A stretch of DNA of 64,000 nucleotides from Nocardia sp. SYP-A9097 (GTDB lineage: Bacteria; Actinomycetota; Actinomycetes; Mycobacteriales; Mycobacteriaceae). Where the stretch lies: NCBI RefSeq assembly GCF_009649815.1, contig NZ_WJIC01000004.1, positions 186,001 to 250,000 of the forward strand, written 5' to 3'. Shown piece by piece: positions 23,789 through 32,564 of the stretch (position 1 is its first letter; each line of letters starts with the position of its first letter). The position numbers were made by a program, and so were the translations under genes. Under the pieces are notes generated by a model, which was given only the letters and a program-made list of their open reading frames with translations, was not told the DNA's origin and ran no database searches.

Positions 23789-24526
23789 ATGACGGATCCT
23801 GGATCTTTGCACGACCTATCGGAAGCGTTGCGGGTTATCGGGGATATCGCGACTCGATCCCGGCCGCCGATAGCGATGGATGACAAGCAAACGATCACGC
23901 TGGCCGTCATCGACGGTCATCGGCTCATCCGGGACGCGGTCGTAGAACTATTGCGCACCGATCCCGAAATAGCAGTCGTCGCCGACGGTGCAACAGGTGC
24001 GGAGGCGATTTCCATTGCCCGCGAACAACAGCCGCAGGTGATGCTGCTGGAGAGCGATCTGCCCGACGGTGTCGAGGAGACCCTCCTCTCGATTCGAGAG
24101 CTCAGCCCGATCACCGCGATCGTCATTCTCACCATGGACGACGACCCGTTCCTGGTAGGCAGACTGCTCGAGATCGGCGCCGTGGGTTATGTCTTGAAGG
24201 GCGCGGATTCGAGCCACTTGTTCGCGGCGATCCACAGTGCGGCTGTGGGTGGTGCGGTCTTCCTGTCGGTGTCTCGCACGACCATCGAAGCGGTGACCGG
24301 TAGTCTCGCCGGGTACTCCGCGCAGGTGCTCTCACCGCGCGAGCGGGAAGTCCTCCGGCTGCTCGCTTCGGCGCTGAGCAATTCCGAAATCGCCACGGAG
24401 CTCTATATCAGCCGTTCCACAGTGAAGCGGCATCTGACGAATATCTGCGGCAAGCTCGGGGCCGAAGGGCGAATCGATGCGCTGATGAAGGCGCGTGCGG
24501 CCGGGGTGATCGAGGCTGCGGGTTGA
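23789..24526 (+). CDS. NarL-type response regulator with Glu at the phosphoacceptor site
   Basis: 245-aa regulator. A 35-residue N-terminal extension precedes the receiver domain. The receiver lacks the normal residues: VIDGH (D42-G43) replaces the acidic pair, and Glu88 in VMLLESDLPDG stands where the phosphorylated Asp should be. YVLKGAD keeps the Lys. The C-terminal HTH is normal (LSPREREVLRLLASALSNSE, then RSTVKRHLTNICGKL). Glu can mimic phospho-Asp, so it may be constitutively active or respond to another signal. It starts at the ATG at 23789 after GGAGGGG. The downstream kinase starts on its stop codon, so they form one operon. Confidence 0.88.
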   Translation: MTDPGSLHDLSEALRVIGDIATRSRPPIAMDDKQTITLAVIDGHRLIRDAVVELLRTDPEIAVVADGATGAEAISIAREQQPQVMLLESDLPDGVEETLLSIRELSPITAIVILTMDDDPFLVGRLLEIGAVGYVLKGADSSHLFAAIHSAAVGGAVFLSVSRTTIEAVTGSLAGYSAQVLSPREREVLRLLASALSNSEIATELYISRSTVKRHLTNICGKLGAEGRIDALMKARAAGVIEAAG

Positions 24527-25773
24527 TGTTCGCGGGTATCATCGGCCCGATGGACCCGCCGCAGGCGATTGATCCGGTGACCCCGTCGGTGCTGCGCTCG
24601 AACCTCTGGTATCGCTTGTGGGCAGCGTTCGTGATCGTCGGCTGTAGCGCGACCGGTGGGGCGATTTTCCTTCTTTCCCATCAATTCCCGGCGAACCGAT
24701 TCGGCGCCACCGCTGCGCTGGCGGGCATCGTGGTGTGGACCCTGGTCTCGGTTCGCGCTCATCTCGGTGGGCCCAATGAGGTATACCGCTGGCGTCGATT
24801 GAGCTGGCGCACAGTCACCTTCGTGCTCGTCGCAATGGTGCTCTTCGCGGTCGCGCTGTCGTTCGCCGCCGCCGCGGTCGCCGCGTTGCCGGTGCTGTAC
24901 TCCCTCGCCTACCTGGCTTTGCCGCTGCGGTCCGGCCTGGTGGCGGGCACCGCGATCAGCCTGCTTCCCACTCTGATGGCTCTGCTCACCGAAGGGGTGC
25001 ACGGCACGGATGTGCCACTGGCCGTGGTCATCTCGGTGATCGGATTGGCGTTCAGCCCGATCATCGGCGCCGCGATCAGGGTGGCCGTCGAGTATGGCGA
25101 GCAGCAGACGGCGCTGCTTGCCGAGCTCGAGGAGAGTCGAGCCGAATCCGCCCGGCTCTCGCGGGTGGCGGGACAGGCATCCGAACGAGCCAGACTGGCA
25201 CAGGAGATTCACGACACCCTCGCACAGGGATTCACCAGCATTGTGGCGCTCGTGCAGGCGATTGACCTGGAGGTCGATACCGATCCGGCCGCGGCCCGCC
25301 GGCATCTGGGGCTCATCGAGGAAACCGCGCGGGAAAACCTCGCCGAGGCGCGAACGATGGTCGTGGAATTGACTCCCGCCGCGCTCACCTCGAATTCTCT
25401 CTCCGATGCGCTGTCCCGGTTGGCGGAGCGGCTGAGAGCGCAGACCGAAATCAGCGTGACCGTCCACGCCGACCCGATGCTGCCGGTGCTGGGTACGGCG
25501 GCGGAGGTGGCCTTGTTGCGGGTGGCCCAGGAGGCGCTGGCGAATGTGCGCAAGCACGCCGCGGCATCGCAGGTGGATGTGATGCTCGCAGCGACACCGT
25601 CCGGTGTCCGGTTATCGTTGGCGGACAACGGAATCGGATTCACCATCGCGGCGATGCCCACCGGATTCGGGCTACGCGGCATGCGTGATCGGGTCGAGCT
25701 GATCGGCGGCACCCTGTCGGTGACGAGCCGTCCCGGTCACGGGACAACCGTGCAGGTGGTGATTCCACGATGA
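24526..25773 (+). CDS. DesK/NarX-type membrane sensor histidine kinase
   Basis: 415-aa kinase with about five N-terminal TM segments (residues 25-185) and a short coiled coil. The HisKA_3 box is LAQEIHDTLAQGFTSIVALV, with His at about residue 229. The HATPase ends with LADNGIGF and FGLRGMRDRVELIGGTLSV. No separate sensor domain is present, so the membrane part probably senses. The ATG at 24526 overlaps the preceding stop; the next ATG at 24550 is an alternative. Its cognate regulator is surely the following gene (ATGA overlap), since the preceding receiver lacks the Asp. Confidence 0.9.
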   Translation: MFAGIIGPMDPPQAIDPVTPSVLRSNLWYRLWAAFVIVGCSATGGAIFLLSHQFPANRFGATAALAGIVVWTLVSVRAHLGGPNEVYRWRRLSWRTVTFVLVAMVLFAVALSFAAAAVAALPVLYSLAYLALPLRSGLVAGTAISLLPTLMALLTEGVHGTDVPLAVVISVIGLAFSPIIGAAIRVAVEYGEQQTALLAELEESRAESARLSRVAGQASERARLAQEIHDTLAQGFTSIVALVQAIDLEVDTDPAAARRHLGLIEETARENLAEARTMVVELTPAALTSNSLSDALSRLAERLRAQTEISVTVHADPMLPVLGTAAEVALLRVAQEALANVRKHAAASQVDVMLAATPSGVRLSLADNGIGFTIAAMPTGFGLRGMRDRVELIGGTLSVTSRPGHGTTVQVVIPR

Positions 25774-26393
25774 TCACCGTAATGCTGGTCGACGACCACC
25801 CCGTGGTCCGCGAAGGTCTGCGCAGCATTCTCGAGGCACAGGTGGATCTGTCGGTCATCGGGGCGGCCGCTTCCGGCTTGGAGGCGGTGACCATGGCCGC
25901 CGCGCTGAAACCCGATGTGGTGCTGATGGATTTGCGGCTGCCCGGCATCGACGGCGTCACGGCGATCGAACGCATTCTCGCTGCCCGGCCGGAGTCGCGA
26001 ATTCTGGTGGTCACCACGTATGAGACCGATACCGATATTCTGCGCGCGGTGGAGGCCGGCGCGGCCGGTTACCTGCTGAAAGATGCCTCGCACCCCGAGC
26101 TGGCGGCGGCGGTCCGGGCGGCATTCCGAGGTGAGACCGTTTTGGCGCCCGCGGTCGCGCAGCGTCTGATGCACCAGCTCCGCCGGCCCGCGCGGCCGAA
26201 TCTCTCGGCTCGTGAGGTCGAGGTGCTGGGATTGGTGGCGCGCGGGCTGACGAACGCCGATATCGGGCGCGAACTGCATATCAGCGAGGCGACCGTCAAA
26301 ACTCATCTGCTGCGGGTGTTCAACAAGCTCGATGTCTCGGATCGGACGGCTGCGGTGACCTCGGCCATGGCGCGCGGTCTGCTCGACGGCTGA
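25770..26393 (+). CDS. NarL/FixJ-type response regulator
   Basis: 207-aa regulator with an intact receiver (VDDHPVVREG; Asp54 in VLMDLRLPGIDG; YLLKDAS) and a LuxR-type HTH (LSAREVEVLGLVARGLTNAD, then EATVKTHLLRVFNKLDV). Its ATG overlaps the kinase stop codon. With the kinase and the orphan-like regulator upstream it makes a three-gene signalling operon. The downstream Usp-PKS gene lies 83 bases away on the same strand and might be a target or part of the same transcript. Confidence 0.93.
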   Translation: MITVMLVDDHPVVREGLRSILEAQVDLSVIGAAASGLEAVTMAAALKPDVVLMDLRLPGIDGVTAIERILAARPESRILVVTTYETDTDILRAVEAGAAGYLLKDASHPELAAAVRAAFRGETVLAPAVAQRLMHQLRRPARPNLSAREVEVLGLVARGLTNADIGRELHISEATVKTHLLRVFNKLDVSDRTAAVTSAMARGLLDG

Positions 26394-26476
26394 GGAGCGT
26401 GTCCATCGTTCGGTGGACAGCGCAGTCGGTCACCCGGTCGTCGTGCCGATACGGCGTTCTCCCGGACCATGGGTAC

Positions 26477-29400
26477 ATGACCGCAACGACTCACCGAAAC
26501 GCTTACAGCCGAGGGTATTTCGTCCCTCGGCCAGGCCCGGTGATCGCGGCTGTCGACGGGTCGCCTCTCTCGGATTCGGCGGCTTCGGAGGCGGCGGATA
26601 TCGCGGCCGCCGCCGCCGTGTCTCTCGTGCTGGTCTGCGCGTATGGCAGCCTGCCCGATAGCGAAGTGCGCACCGCGGACAGTGTCCTGGGTCGCGACGC
26701 GTATCTCGTGCACGGCAGCACACCCGCGGACGAGTTGCTCCGGGTCGCGGCCGAGAATGCCATCGCGCGTGGCGTCGGCCGGGTGATCCGGCGTGGGGTG
26801 GCCGCACCAATTGCCCAAGCGCTGACCGAGATTGCCGCCGATGTGGTCTACGTGGAGGCGCACGGCACCGGTACGCCGGTCGGCGATCCACTCGAAATGT
26901 CCGCCCTGGGAAAGGTTTACGGCGCCGTCGCGGGCAGGCGGGAACCCCTTTCCGTCGGATCGGTCAAGGCTTCGATCGGGCATCTGGAGGCGGCCGCGGG
27001 TATCGCGGGCGTCATCAAGGCCGCCCTCACCGTGCATCATCGGACGATTGCACCGCAGGGTTGGCTGGAGCGGCCGAACCCGGAGATTCCCTTCGCCGAG
27101 TTGAATATCACCATTCCGACCGAGCCACGCCCACTGGACGCGACCGGCAATGTCGTTGTCGCGGTGAACAGTTTCGGGTACGGCGGGACCAATGCCCACG
27201 CGATCCTGCAGTCACCGCCACCGCCCGCGGCCGCGCGCACCGGATGCAGCCCTGCGATATTGCCGCTGTCGGCGCGCAGTCCGGAGGCGGTGCGCGCCCT
27301 CGCGGGGCGGTTCGCGGCGGCGCTCGACGGTGTCACCGATATCGATTCGATCGTGGCCGCGGCATGGACGCGGCGTGCACATCACTCGCACCGCGCCGCA
27401 TTCGAATTCGAGGATCCCGCCGAATTGCGGGCCAAACTCCAGGAATTCGCTTCGGGCGAGGGCACCCGCCCGGTCCGGGCGCTGGTCGGCGCGGCCGCAC
27501 GGCCGGTCTTCGTGATGAGCGGTATGGGCCCGCAGTGGTGGGCCATGGGGCGTGAACTGTTAACGGCCGAAGGCGAATTCGCGCGGGTCGCGCGGGAGGT
27601 CGACGCGGAGTTCAGCGCGATCGCCGGATGGTCGATCCTCACGGAAATGCTTCGCCCGGAGGAGGATTCGCGAGCCACCGAGACCGAAGTCGCGCAGCCG
27701 GCGAACTTCCTGTTGCAGGTCGCACTGGTCGCGGAGCTGGCGGCGCTGGGCGTGCGGCCCACCGCCCTGATCGGGCACAGTGTCGGTGAGGTGAGCGCCG
27801 CCTACCTCTCCGGAATGCTGAGCCTGCACGACGCGCTGCTGGTCAGCTATCACCGGTCGCGATTGCAGGGGACGACGCAGGGGGCGATGATCGCGGTCGG
27901 ACTGTCCGAACAGGACGCGATCGCAGCGGTGCCCGAGGGCGACCAGCTGTGGGTCGCGGCCGTGAACAGCGTCACCGGGGTGACGCTGGCCGGAGCGCGG
28001 GATGCGGTCGATCGGATGCACGAAAAGCTTTCGGAACAAGGAGTATTCGCCCGGATACTGAATGTCGCGGTGGCGTATCACAGCGCTCTGATGGATCCGA
28101 TTCTGGATGAGCTCCGGATCGCGCTCGCGCAGCTCGCGCCGCGGTCACCGCAGCTTCCGCTGTACTCGACGGTGCACGGCAAGCAGGTCTCAGGTGCCGA
28201 GTGGGACGCCGAATACTGGTGCCGCAATGTGCGTGAGCCGGTGCGCTTCGCCGACACCATCGCCAATGTGGTCGCCGCCGGCCATCGGGTGTTCGTGGAG
28301 GTGGGCCCGAATCCCGTACTGAGCGGCAATATTCGGGAGATCCTGGTGCGCGCCGAGCAGGCGGGCACATCCATCGGCACGCTCAGCCGCAAAGAGGGCG
28401 ACGTCGTGAGCCTGCGGCGCACCATCGCCGGGCTCTATGCCGCCGGCGCGCTCGACACCACCGCGATGCCGGGCGGCTCGCCGGTGACGGCGCACGTCGC
28501 CCTGCCCGCCTACCCGTGGCAGAAGACCAGGGTCTGGACCGAACCGGAGAGTGTCGTGCGCGAGCGCATGGCGCTGGACACCCGCTATCCGATGCTCGGG
28601 CAGCGCACCGAATCAGCGAAGGCGGAATGGACTGCGGCACTGGCGGTCTCCACGCTGCCCTGGCTGCCGGACCATGTGGTGGAGAACCTTGTCGTGCTGC
28701 CCGGAGCGGCCTATCTCGATGCCGCGCTGAGTGCCGCGGCCATCCGCGCCGGACGTGCGGACCTGGCGCTGGAAGACGTTCGATTCGTCACGCCGCTCGT
28801 GATAGATCCGCACGATGTACCGCTGCTGCGGCTCACCGTCGAGGAGACGACCAAACGGTTCACCATCGCCTCACGGCCCGCCACGGGCTCGAATTGGACG
28901 GTCAACGCGACCGGGCGACTGGTGGAGGGGCCGATCCGGGCGGCGCGGATCGAACTGCCCGAGGCGTCGGACAGCGTGACCATCCGGGGCGAGGATATGT
29001 ATCCCGCGCTCGCCGCGCACGGATTGCACTACGGGCCCAGCTTCCGTGGCATGGTCGAGGCCGAGGTAACCGCGGATACCGTGGTCGCGTCGATCGATAC
29101 GACAATCGCGAAAGACGCCACACACCTGGTGCATCCGGCCGTGATCGACGTCGCCCTGCAGTGCGTCGCGGCGCTCGCGCAGGGATCCGCCACTCTCGCG
29201 GAGGGGGCGATAGTGCCCGCGGGAGTGCTGGCGGTGCGGCGGTTCCGGCCGATTCCCGATGCGGCGACCGTGCTGGTTCGTCGTACCGGTAGTAGTCCGC
29301 TACAGGCAGACGTCGATATTGTCGACGCCGACGGTGCGCAGATCCTCGCCATGCGAGGTGTGGAGTTCCGGCCGGTATCGCCACCCCAGTCGGCGCTGCA

Positions 29401-32260
29401 GCGGCTGGGCCAGGTGTTCTACGAGCCCGCCTGGGAACTGTACGAGGACACTTCGCCCGGTACGCCGGACACCGAGCGGCCCGAGCGGTTCGGCCTGGTT
29501 CTCGCGCTGGGGGAGACCGCTTCGCCGCGCGCCGAATCGATTGCCGAAAGTTATTCCAGCGCAACGATTCACCGAATCGCCGATCCGGGGAATAGCGGTC
29601 CGGAGAACGACCTCACCGCGGCCTTGCGCGCGGGCATCGCCGCCAACGGCTCGCGGGCAGTCGATGTGATCATCACCGCCGGAACGGGATTCGGCCCCGC
29701 GGACAATGTGGCCGTCGTGGTCGGTATCGCCGCCGCCATCGCCGAGGTGCTGAACGACGGCCACGACGACGCTTCGGCCGCCGATGCGATCCAGCCGGCC
29801 GATATCAACGCCACCATCGTCACCGAGTACGCGTTCTGCCTCCCCGGCAGCGATGCCACGGCGAATATCGCGCACGCGGCGCTCGTCGGAGCGCGGCGAT
29901 CGCTACTGAATGAGCAGTGGACCGCGGGCTGGCGGTTGATCGACACCGAACCCGGAACCACCGTAGCCGAACTCGTCGCCGAAATAGCGGATGGCGGCGC
30001 CCGGGCGGACGAGATCTGCCTGCGTATGGGTTCGCGCTGGGGGCTTCGGGTCCGCAAGAACCTCGCGGACCACCTCGAGCCGTGGCAGCGGGTGGGCGTC
30101 GTGACGAATCCGGAGCTCTCGTTCCGACTGGAAATGCCGAGCACTCGCCTCCTGCAGGATCTGGCCTGGCGGGAGAACGATCGGGTCGATCCGGCGGCGC
30201 GCCAGATCGAGGTGCGGATGCGGGCCGTCGGACTCAACCCCAAGGATGCGTTCAAGGTGCTCGGCGTGCTGAGCGAAAAGGATATGCAGGACACCTTCTT
30301 CGGCCGCGAACTCGGCCTGGAAGGTGCGGGCACCGTGGTGCGAATCGGTGCGGACGTGACGGACCTGGCCGTCGGAGACTCGGTGATCGTATCCGCGCCC
30401 GATATGGTGCGCCGCTACCTCATCATCGACCGCGGCTGCGCCACAGCGGTTTCCGATTCCTGGGCGCCCGGTGCGTGCAGTTCCATCGTGCCGTTCCTGA
30501 CCGCGGAGCTCGCACTCGTCGACGCCGCGCGGCTCACCGCCCGCGATACGGTGCTGATTCACGGCGGCGCCGGTGGTGTCGGTCTCGCCGCGATTCAGGT
30601 CGCCCGGCATGCCGGGGCGACGGTGATCGCCACCGCGGGGAGTCCGGAGCGGCGGGCGCATGTGCTGGCCGCCGGCGCCGATCACGCGATCGACTCCCGG
30701 TCCACGAATTTCGTCGACGACGTCATGCGGATCACCGATGGTCGCGGCGCCGATGTCGTGCTGAACAGTGCTCCAGGCGAGATACTGCGTCAGAACCTCA
30801 GGGCCGCAGCGGAATTCGGTCGTATCATCGAGATCGGGAAGATCGATATCTACAGCGGCGGGGTGATCGAGCTGCGGCCGTTCGATCACAACCTGACATT
30901 CACCGCGCTGGATCTGGATCGCATGATGAAGTTCCGGCCGGAGGCCATCCGGGCCAAGACCACCGGCCTGATCGCGAAGTTCGAGTCCGGCGTCTACCGC
31001 CACCTGGCCTATCAGATGTACTCGATGAACGAGGTGGTGGCGGCCTTCGAGGCCATTGTGCGGCCCAAGGGAATCGGCCGCATTGTGCTCGATCTGGACG
31101 AACCGGCTCCGCTGGCGCGGCCGCTCGCCCGCCGGGCCGAGATACATTCGGACGCAACGTATCTGATTTCCGGTGGGTTCGGATCTTTCGGTCTGGCCAC
31201 CGCCCGATGGCTGGTGCGCGCGGGCGCGCGGCACCTGATTCTGGCAGGCCGCAATGGTGCGGCCGACGCGGCGGCGGTACAGCAGTTACAGGAATTCGCG
31301 GCAGCCGGGATCGAAATGGTCGAGGCACGACTCGACATATCGGACTACGCCGCGGTTTCGGCCGTCGTGGAGCACACCAAGACCACGGGGCATCCCCTGC
31401 GCGGGGTCTTCCACGCCGCCGGGGTCGTGGACAATTCGCCGATCGACCGGATTACCGCGGAGACCGTCGCGAGTGTTCTCGCGCCGAAGATCGACGGGGC
31501 GATCAATCTCGATCGCGCGGTGCGAACGGCCGGAATCGAACTCGACCATTTTGTCCTCTGGTCCTCGATCAGCGCGCTGCTCGGAGGATTCCCACAGGTC
31601 ACCTATGCCGCGGCGAATGCGGCGCTGCAGTCGCTGGCGCACACTCGACACGCGCGTGGCGAGGCGGCGCTCTGTGTCGACTGGGGTTCGATGGCCGGTG
31701 GCGGTATGGCCGAGGCGAACGAGGAGACCATCAGATACCTGGCCATGGTCGGGCTGCGCCCCATCGATATGGACACTGCCACAGCGTATCTCGCCGAATG
31801 CCTGCGGCTGCCGATCGCGCATGCCGCCGTGCTCGACATGGACTGGGCGAAAGCGGCCGCGACCACCTACGCGGTCCGGCACAGCGCGCGGTTCGCCGAC
31901 TTCGCCACCGGCTCGAGCGCCGATCAGGATGAGGCCGCCGCATTGCGGGCCGAACTGCTGGCCTTGCCACCCGATCAGCGCTCCGCGGCGGTGACGGCGA
32001 AGCTCGCCGAAGTCATGGCGGTGGTCCTCGGTGTCGGAGCGGACGCGGTGGATGTGCAGACCCCGCTGCTGGAGCTCGGCATGGATTCTCTGATGGCCGT
32101 CGAGTTCGCGGCCCGCACCAGCAAGATGGTCGGAATCGAACTCTCCCCGATGGAAATGGCTCGTGGCCTCGGACTCGGCCTGTCCGGCATCGGGGCCAAA
32201 TTGGCGGCACAGCTCGACAATACGGAGGAAGCGAAGGCGGCATGGACGTCGAATCGCTGA
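26477..32260 (+). CDS. Chimeric Usp / type I polyketide synthase with half a ketosynthase
   Basis: 1927-aa protein. Residues 20-120 are a universal-stress-protein piece (GPVIAAVDGSPLSDSAASEA). At about 122 it passes into the C-terminal half of a ketosynthase: YVEAHGTGTPVGDP and SIGHLEAAAG carry the two catalytic His, but the Cys half is absent. Then follow AT (GHSVGEVSAAYLSG, about 433), DH (PWLPDHVVENLVVLPG, about 728, Asn where Gly is usual; HPAVIDVALQ), ER (IHGGAGGVGLAAIQVA, about 1358), KR (ISGGFGSFGLATARWL, about 1561) and ACP (LELGMDSLMAVEF, about 1865). The order matches mycocerosic-acid-type reducing PKSs. Without the KS Cys it cannot condense alone. It may be a dead fusion or may borrow a KS. 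Confidence 0.85.
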   Translation: MTATTHRNAYSRGYFVPRPGPVIAAVDGSPLSDSAASEAADIAAAAAVSLVLVCAYGSLPDSEVRTADSVLGRDAYLVHGSTPADELLRVAAENAIARGVGRVIRRGVAAPIAQALTEIAADVVYVEAHGTGTPVGDPLEMSALGKVYGAVAGRREPLSVGSVKASIGHLEAAAGIAGVIKAALTVHHRTIAPQGWLERPNPEIPFAELNITIPTEPRPLDATGNVVVAVNSFGYGGTNAHAILQSPPPPAAARTGCSPAILPLSARSPEAVRALAGRFAAALDGVTDIDSIVAAAWTRRAHHSHRAAFEFEDPAELRAKLQEFASGEGTRPVRALVGAAARPVFVMSGMGPQWWAMGRELLTAEGEFARVAREVDAEFSAIAGWSILTEMLRPEEDSRATETEVAQPANFLLQVALVAELAALGVRPTALIGHSVGEVSAAYLSGMLSLHDALLVSYHRSRLQGTTQGAMIAVGLSEQDAIAAVPEGDQLWVAAVNSVTGVTLAGARDAVDRMHEKLSEQGVFARILNVAVAYHSALMDPILDELRIALAQLAPRSPQLPLYSTVHGKQVSGAEWDAEYWCRNVREPVRFADTIANVVAAGHRVFVEVGPNPVLSGNIREILVRAEQAGTSIGTLSRKEGDVVSLRRTIAGLYAAGALDTTAMPGGSPVTAHVALPAYPWQKTRVWTEPESVVRERMALDTRYPMLGQRTESAKAEWTAALAVSTLPWLPDHVVENLVVLPGAAYLDAALSAAAIRAGRADLALEDVRFVTPLVIDPHDVPLLRLTVEETTKRFTIASRPATGSNWTVNATGRLVEGPIRAARIELPEASDSVTIRGEDMYPALAAHGLHYGPSFRGMVEAEVTADTVVASIDTTIAKDATHLVHPAVIDVALQCVAALAQGSATLAEGAIVPAGVLAVRRFRPIPDAATVLVRRTGSSPLQADVDIVDADGAQILAMRGVEFRPVSPPQSALQRLGQVFYEPAWELYEDTSPGTPDTERPERFGLVLALGETASPRAESIAESYSSATIHRIADPGNSGPENDLTAALRAGIAANGSRAVDVIITAGTGFGPADNVAVVVGIAAAIAEVLNDGHDDASAADAIQPADINATIVTEYAFCLPGSDATANIAHAALVGARRSLLNEQWTAGWRLIDTEPGTTVAELVAEIADGGARADEICLRMGSRWGLRVRKNLADHLEPWQRVGVVTNPELSFRLEMPSTRLLQDLAWRENDRVDPAARQIEVRMRAVGLNPKDAFKVLGVLSEKDMQDTFFGRELGLEGAGTVVRIGADVTDLAVGDSVIVSAPDMVRRYLIIDRGCATAVSDSWAPGACSSIVPFLTAELALVDAARLTARDTVLIHGGAGGVGLAAIQVARHAGATVIATAGSPERRAHVLAAGADHAIDSRSTNFVDDVMRITDGRGADVVLNSAPGEILRQNLRAAAEFGRIIEIGKIDIYSGGVIELRPFDHNLTFTALDLDRMMKFRPEAIRAKTTGLIAKFESGVYRHLAYQMYSMNEVVAAFEAIVRPKGIGRIVLDLDEPAPLARPLARRAEIHSDATYLISGGFGSFGLATARWLVRAGARHLILAGRNGAADAAAVQQLQEFAAAGIEMVEARLDISDYAAVSAVVEHTKTTGHPLRGVFHAAGVVDNSPIDRITAETVASVLAPKIDGAINLDRAVRTAGIELDHFVLWSSISALLGGFPQVTYAAANAALQSLAHTRHARGEAALCVDWGSMAGGGMAEANEETIRYLAMVGLRPIDMDTATAYLAECLRLPIAHAAVLDMDWAKAAATTYAVRHSARFADFATGSSADQDEAAALRAELLALPPDQRSAAVTAKLAEVMAVVLGVGADAVDVQTPLLELGMDSLMAVEFAARTSKMVGIELSPMEMARGLGLGLSGIGAKLAAQLDNTEEAKAAWTSNR

Positions 32261-32561
32261 AGTCGCGCGGAGCATCGAAAACGGGAAAACCCTGTGGAAA
32301 CTGGTGACGGACAACGGGTTCGACACCGGGGTCGCCCAGGGCACACCCATCGTGCCGGTACTACTCGGCGGCGGCGGACGCGCGCCACTGGCCTCGGCCA
32401 AGTTGATCGAAGAGGGCGTCAACGTCAGCGCGATCATGGCGCCCGCGGTTCCGGACGGCGAGGAGCGGCTGCGGTTCTTCGCCACCAGCGAGCACACCAC
32501 CGACCAATTGGCGGCCGGCGTCGAGGCGCTGGCCCGGGTGGTTCACGCGATAGGCGGATGA
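32242..32561 (+). pseudogene. Alpha-oxoamine synthase (AONS/KBL-like) reduced to its two ends
   Basis: The ATG at 32242 overlaps the PKS stop and follows a good ribosome site, opening a frame (MDVESLKSRG) that dies at about 32307. From about 32270, in another frame, the C-terminal fifth of a PLP-dependent alpha-oxoamine synthase is readable: NGKTLWKLVTDNGFDTG, TPIVPVLLGGGG, EEGVNVSAIMAPAVPDGEER and LRFFATSEHTTDQL. The whole PLP-lysine core is missing. An intact enzyme is about 400 aa. The gene presumably once released the PKS product by decarboxylative condensation with an amino acid; that role is inferred from the family and the coupling. Confidence 0.75.
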
Positions 32562-32564
32562 AGT

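Noticed and set aside
29903..31234. 443-codon minus-strand frame
   Set aside because: Antisense to the ER/KR part of the PKS; no recognisable domain.
26477..32260. Calling this a complete mycocerosic-acid-type synthase
   Set aside because: The KS half with the active-site Cys is absent and replaced by a Usp-like sequence, so it cannot be a complete synthase.
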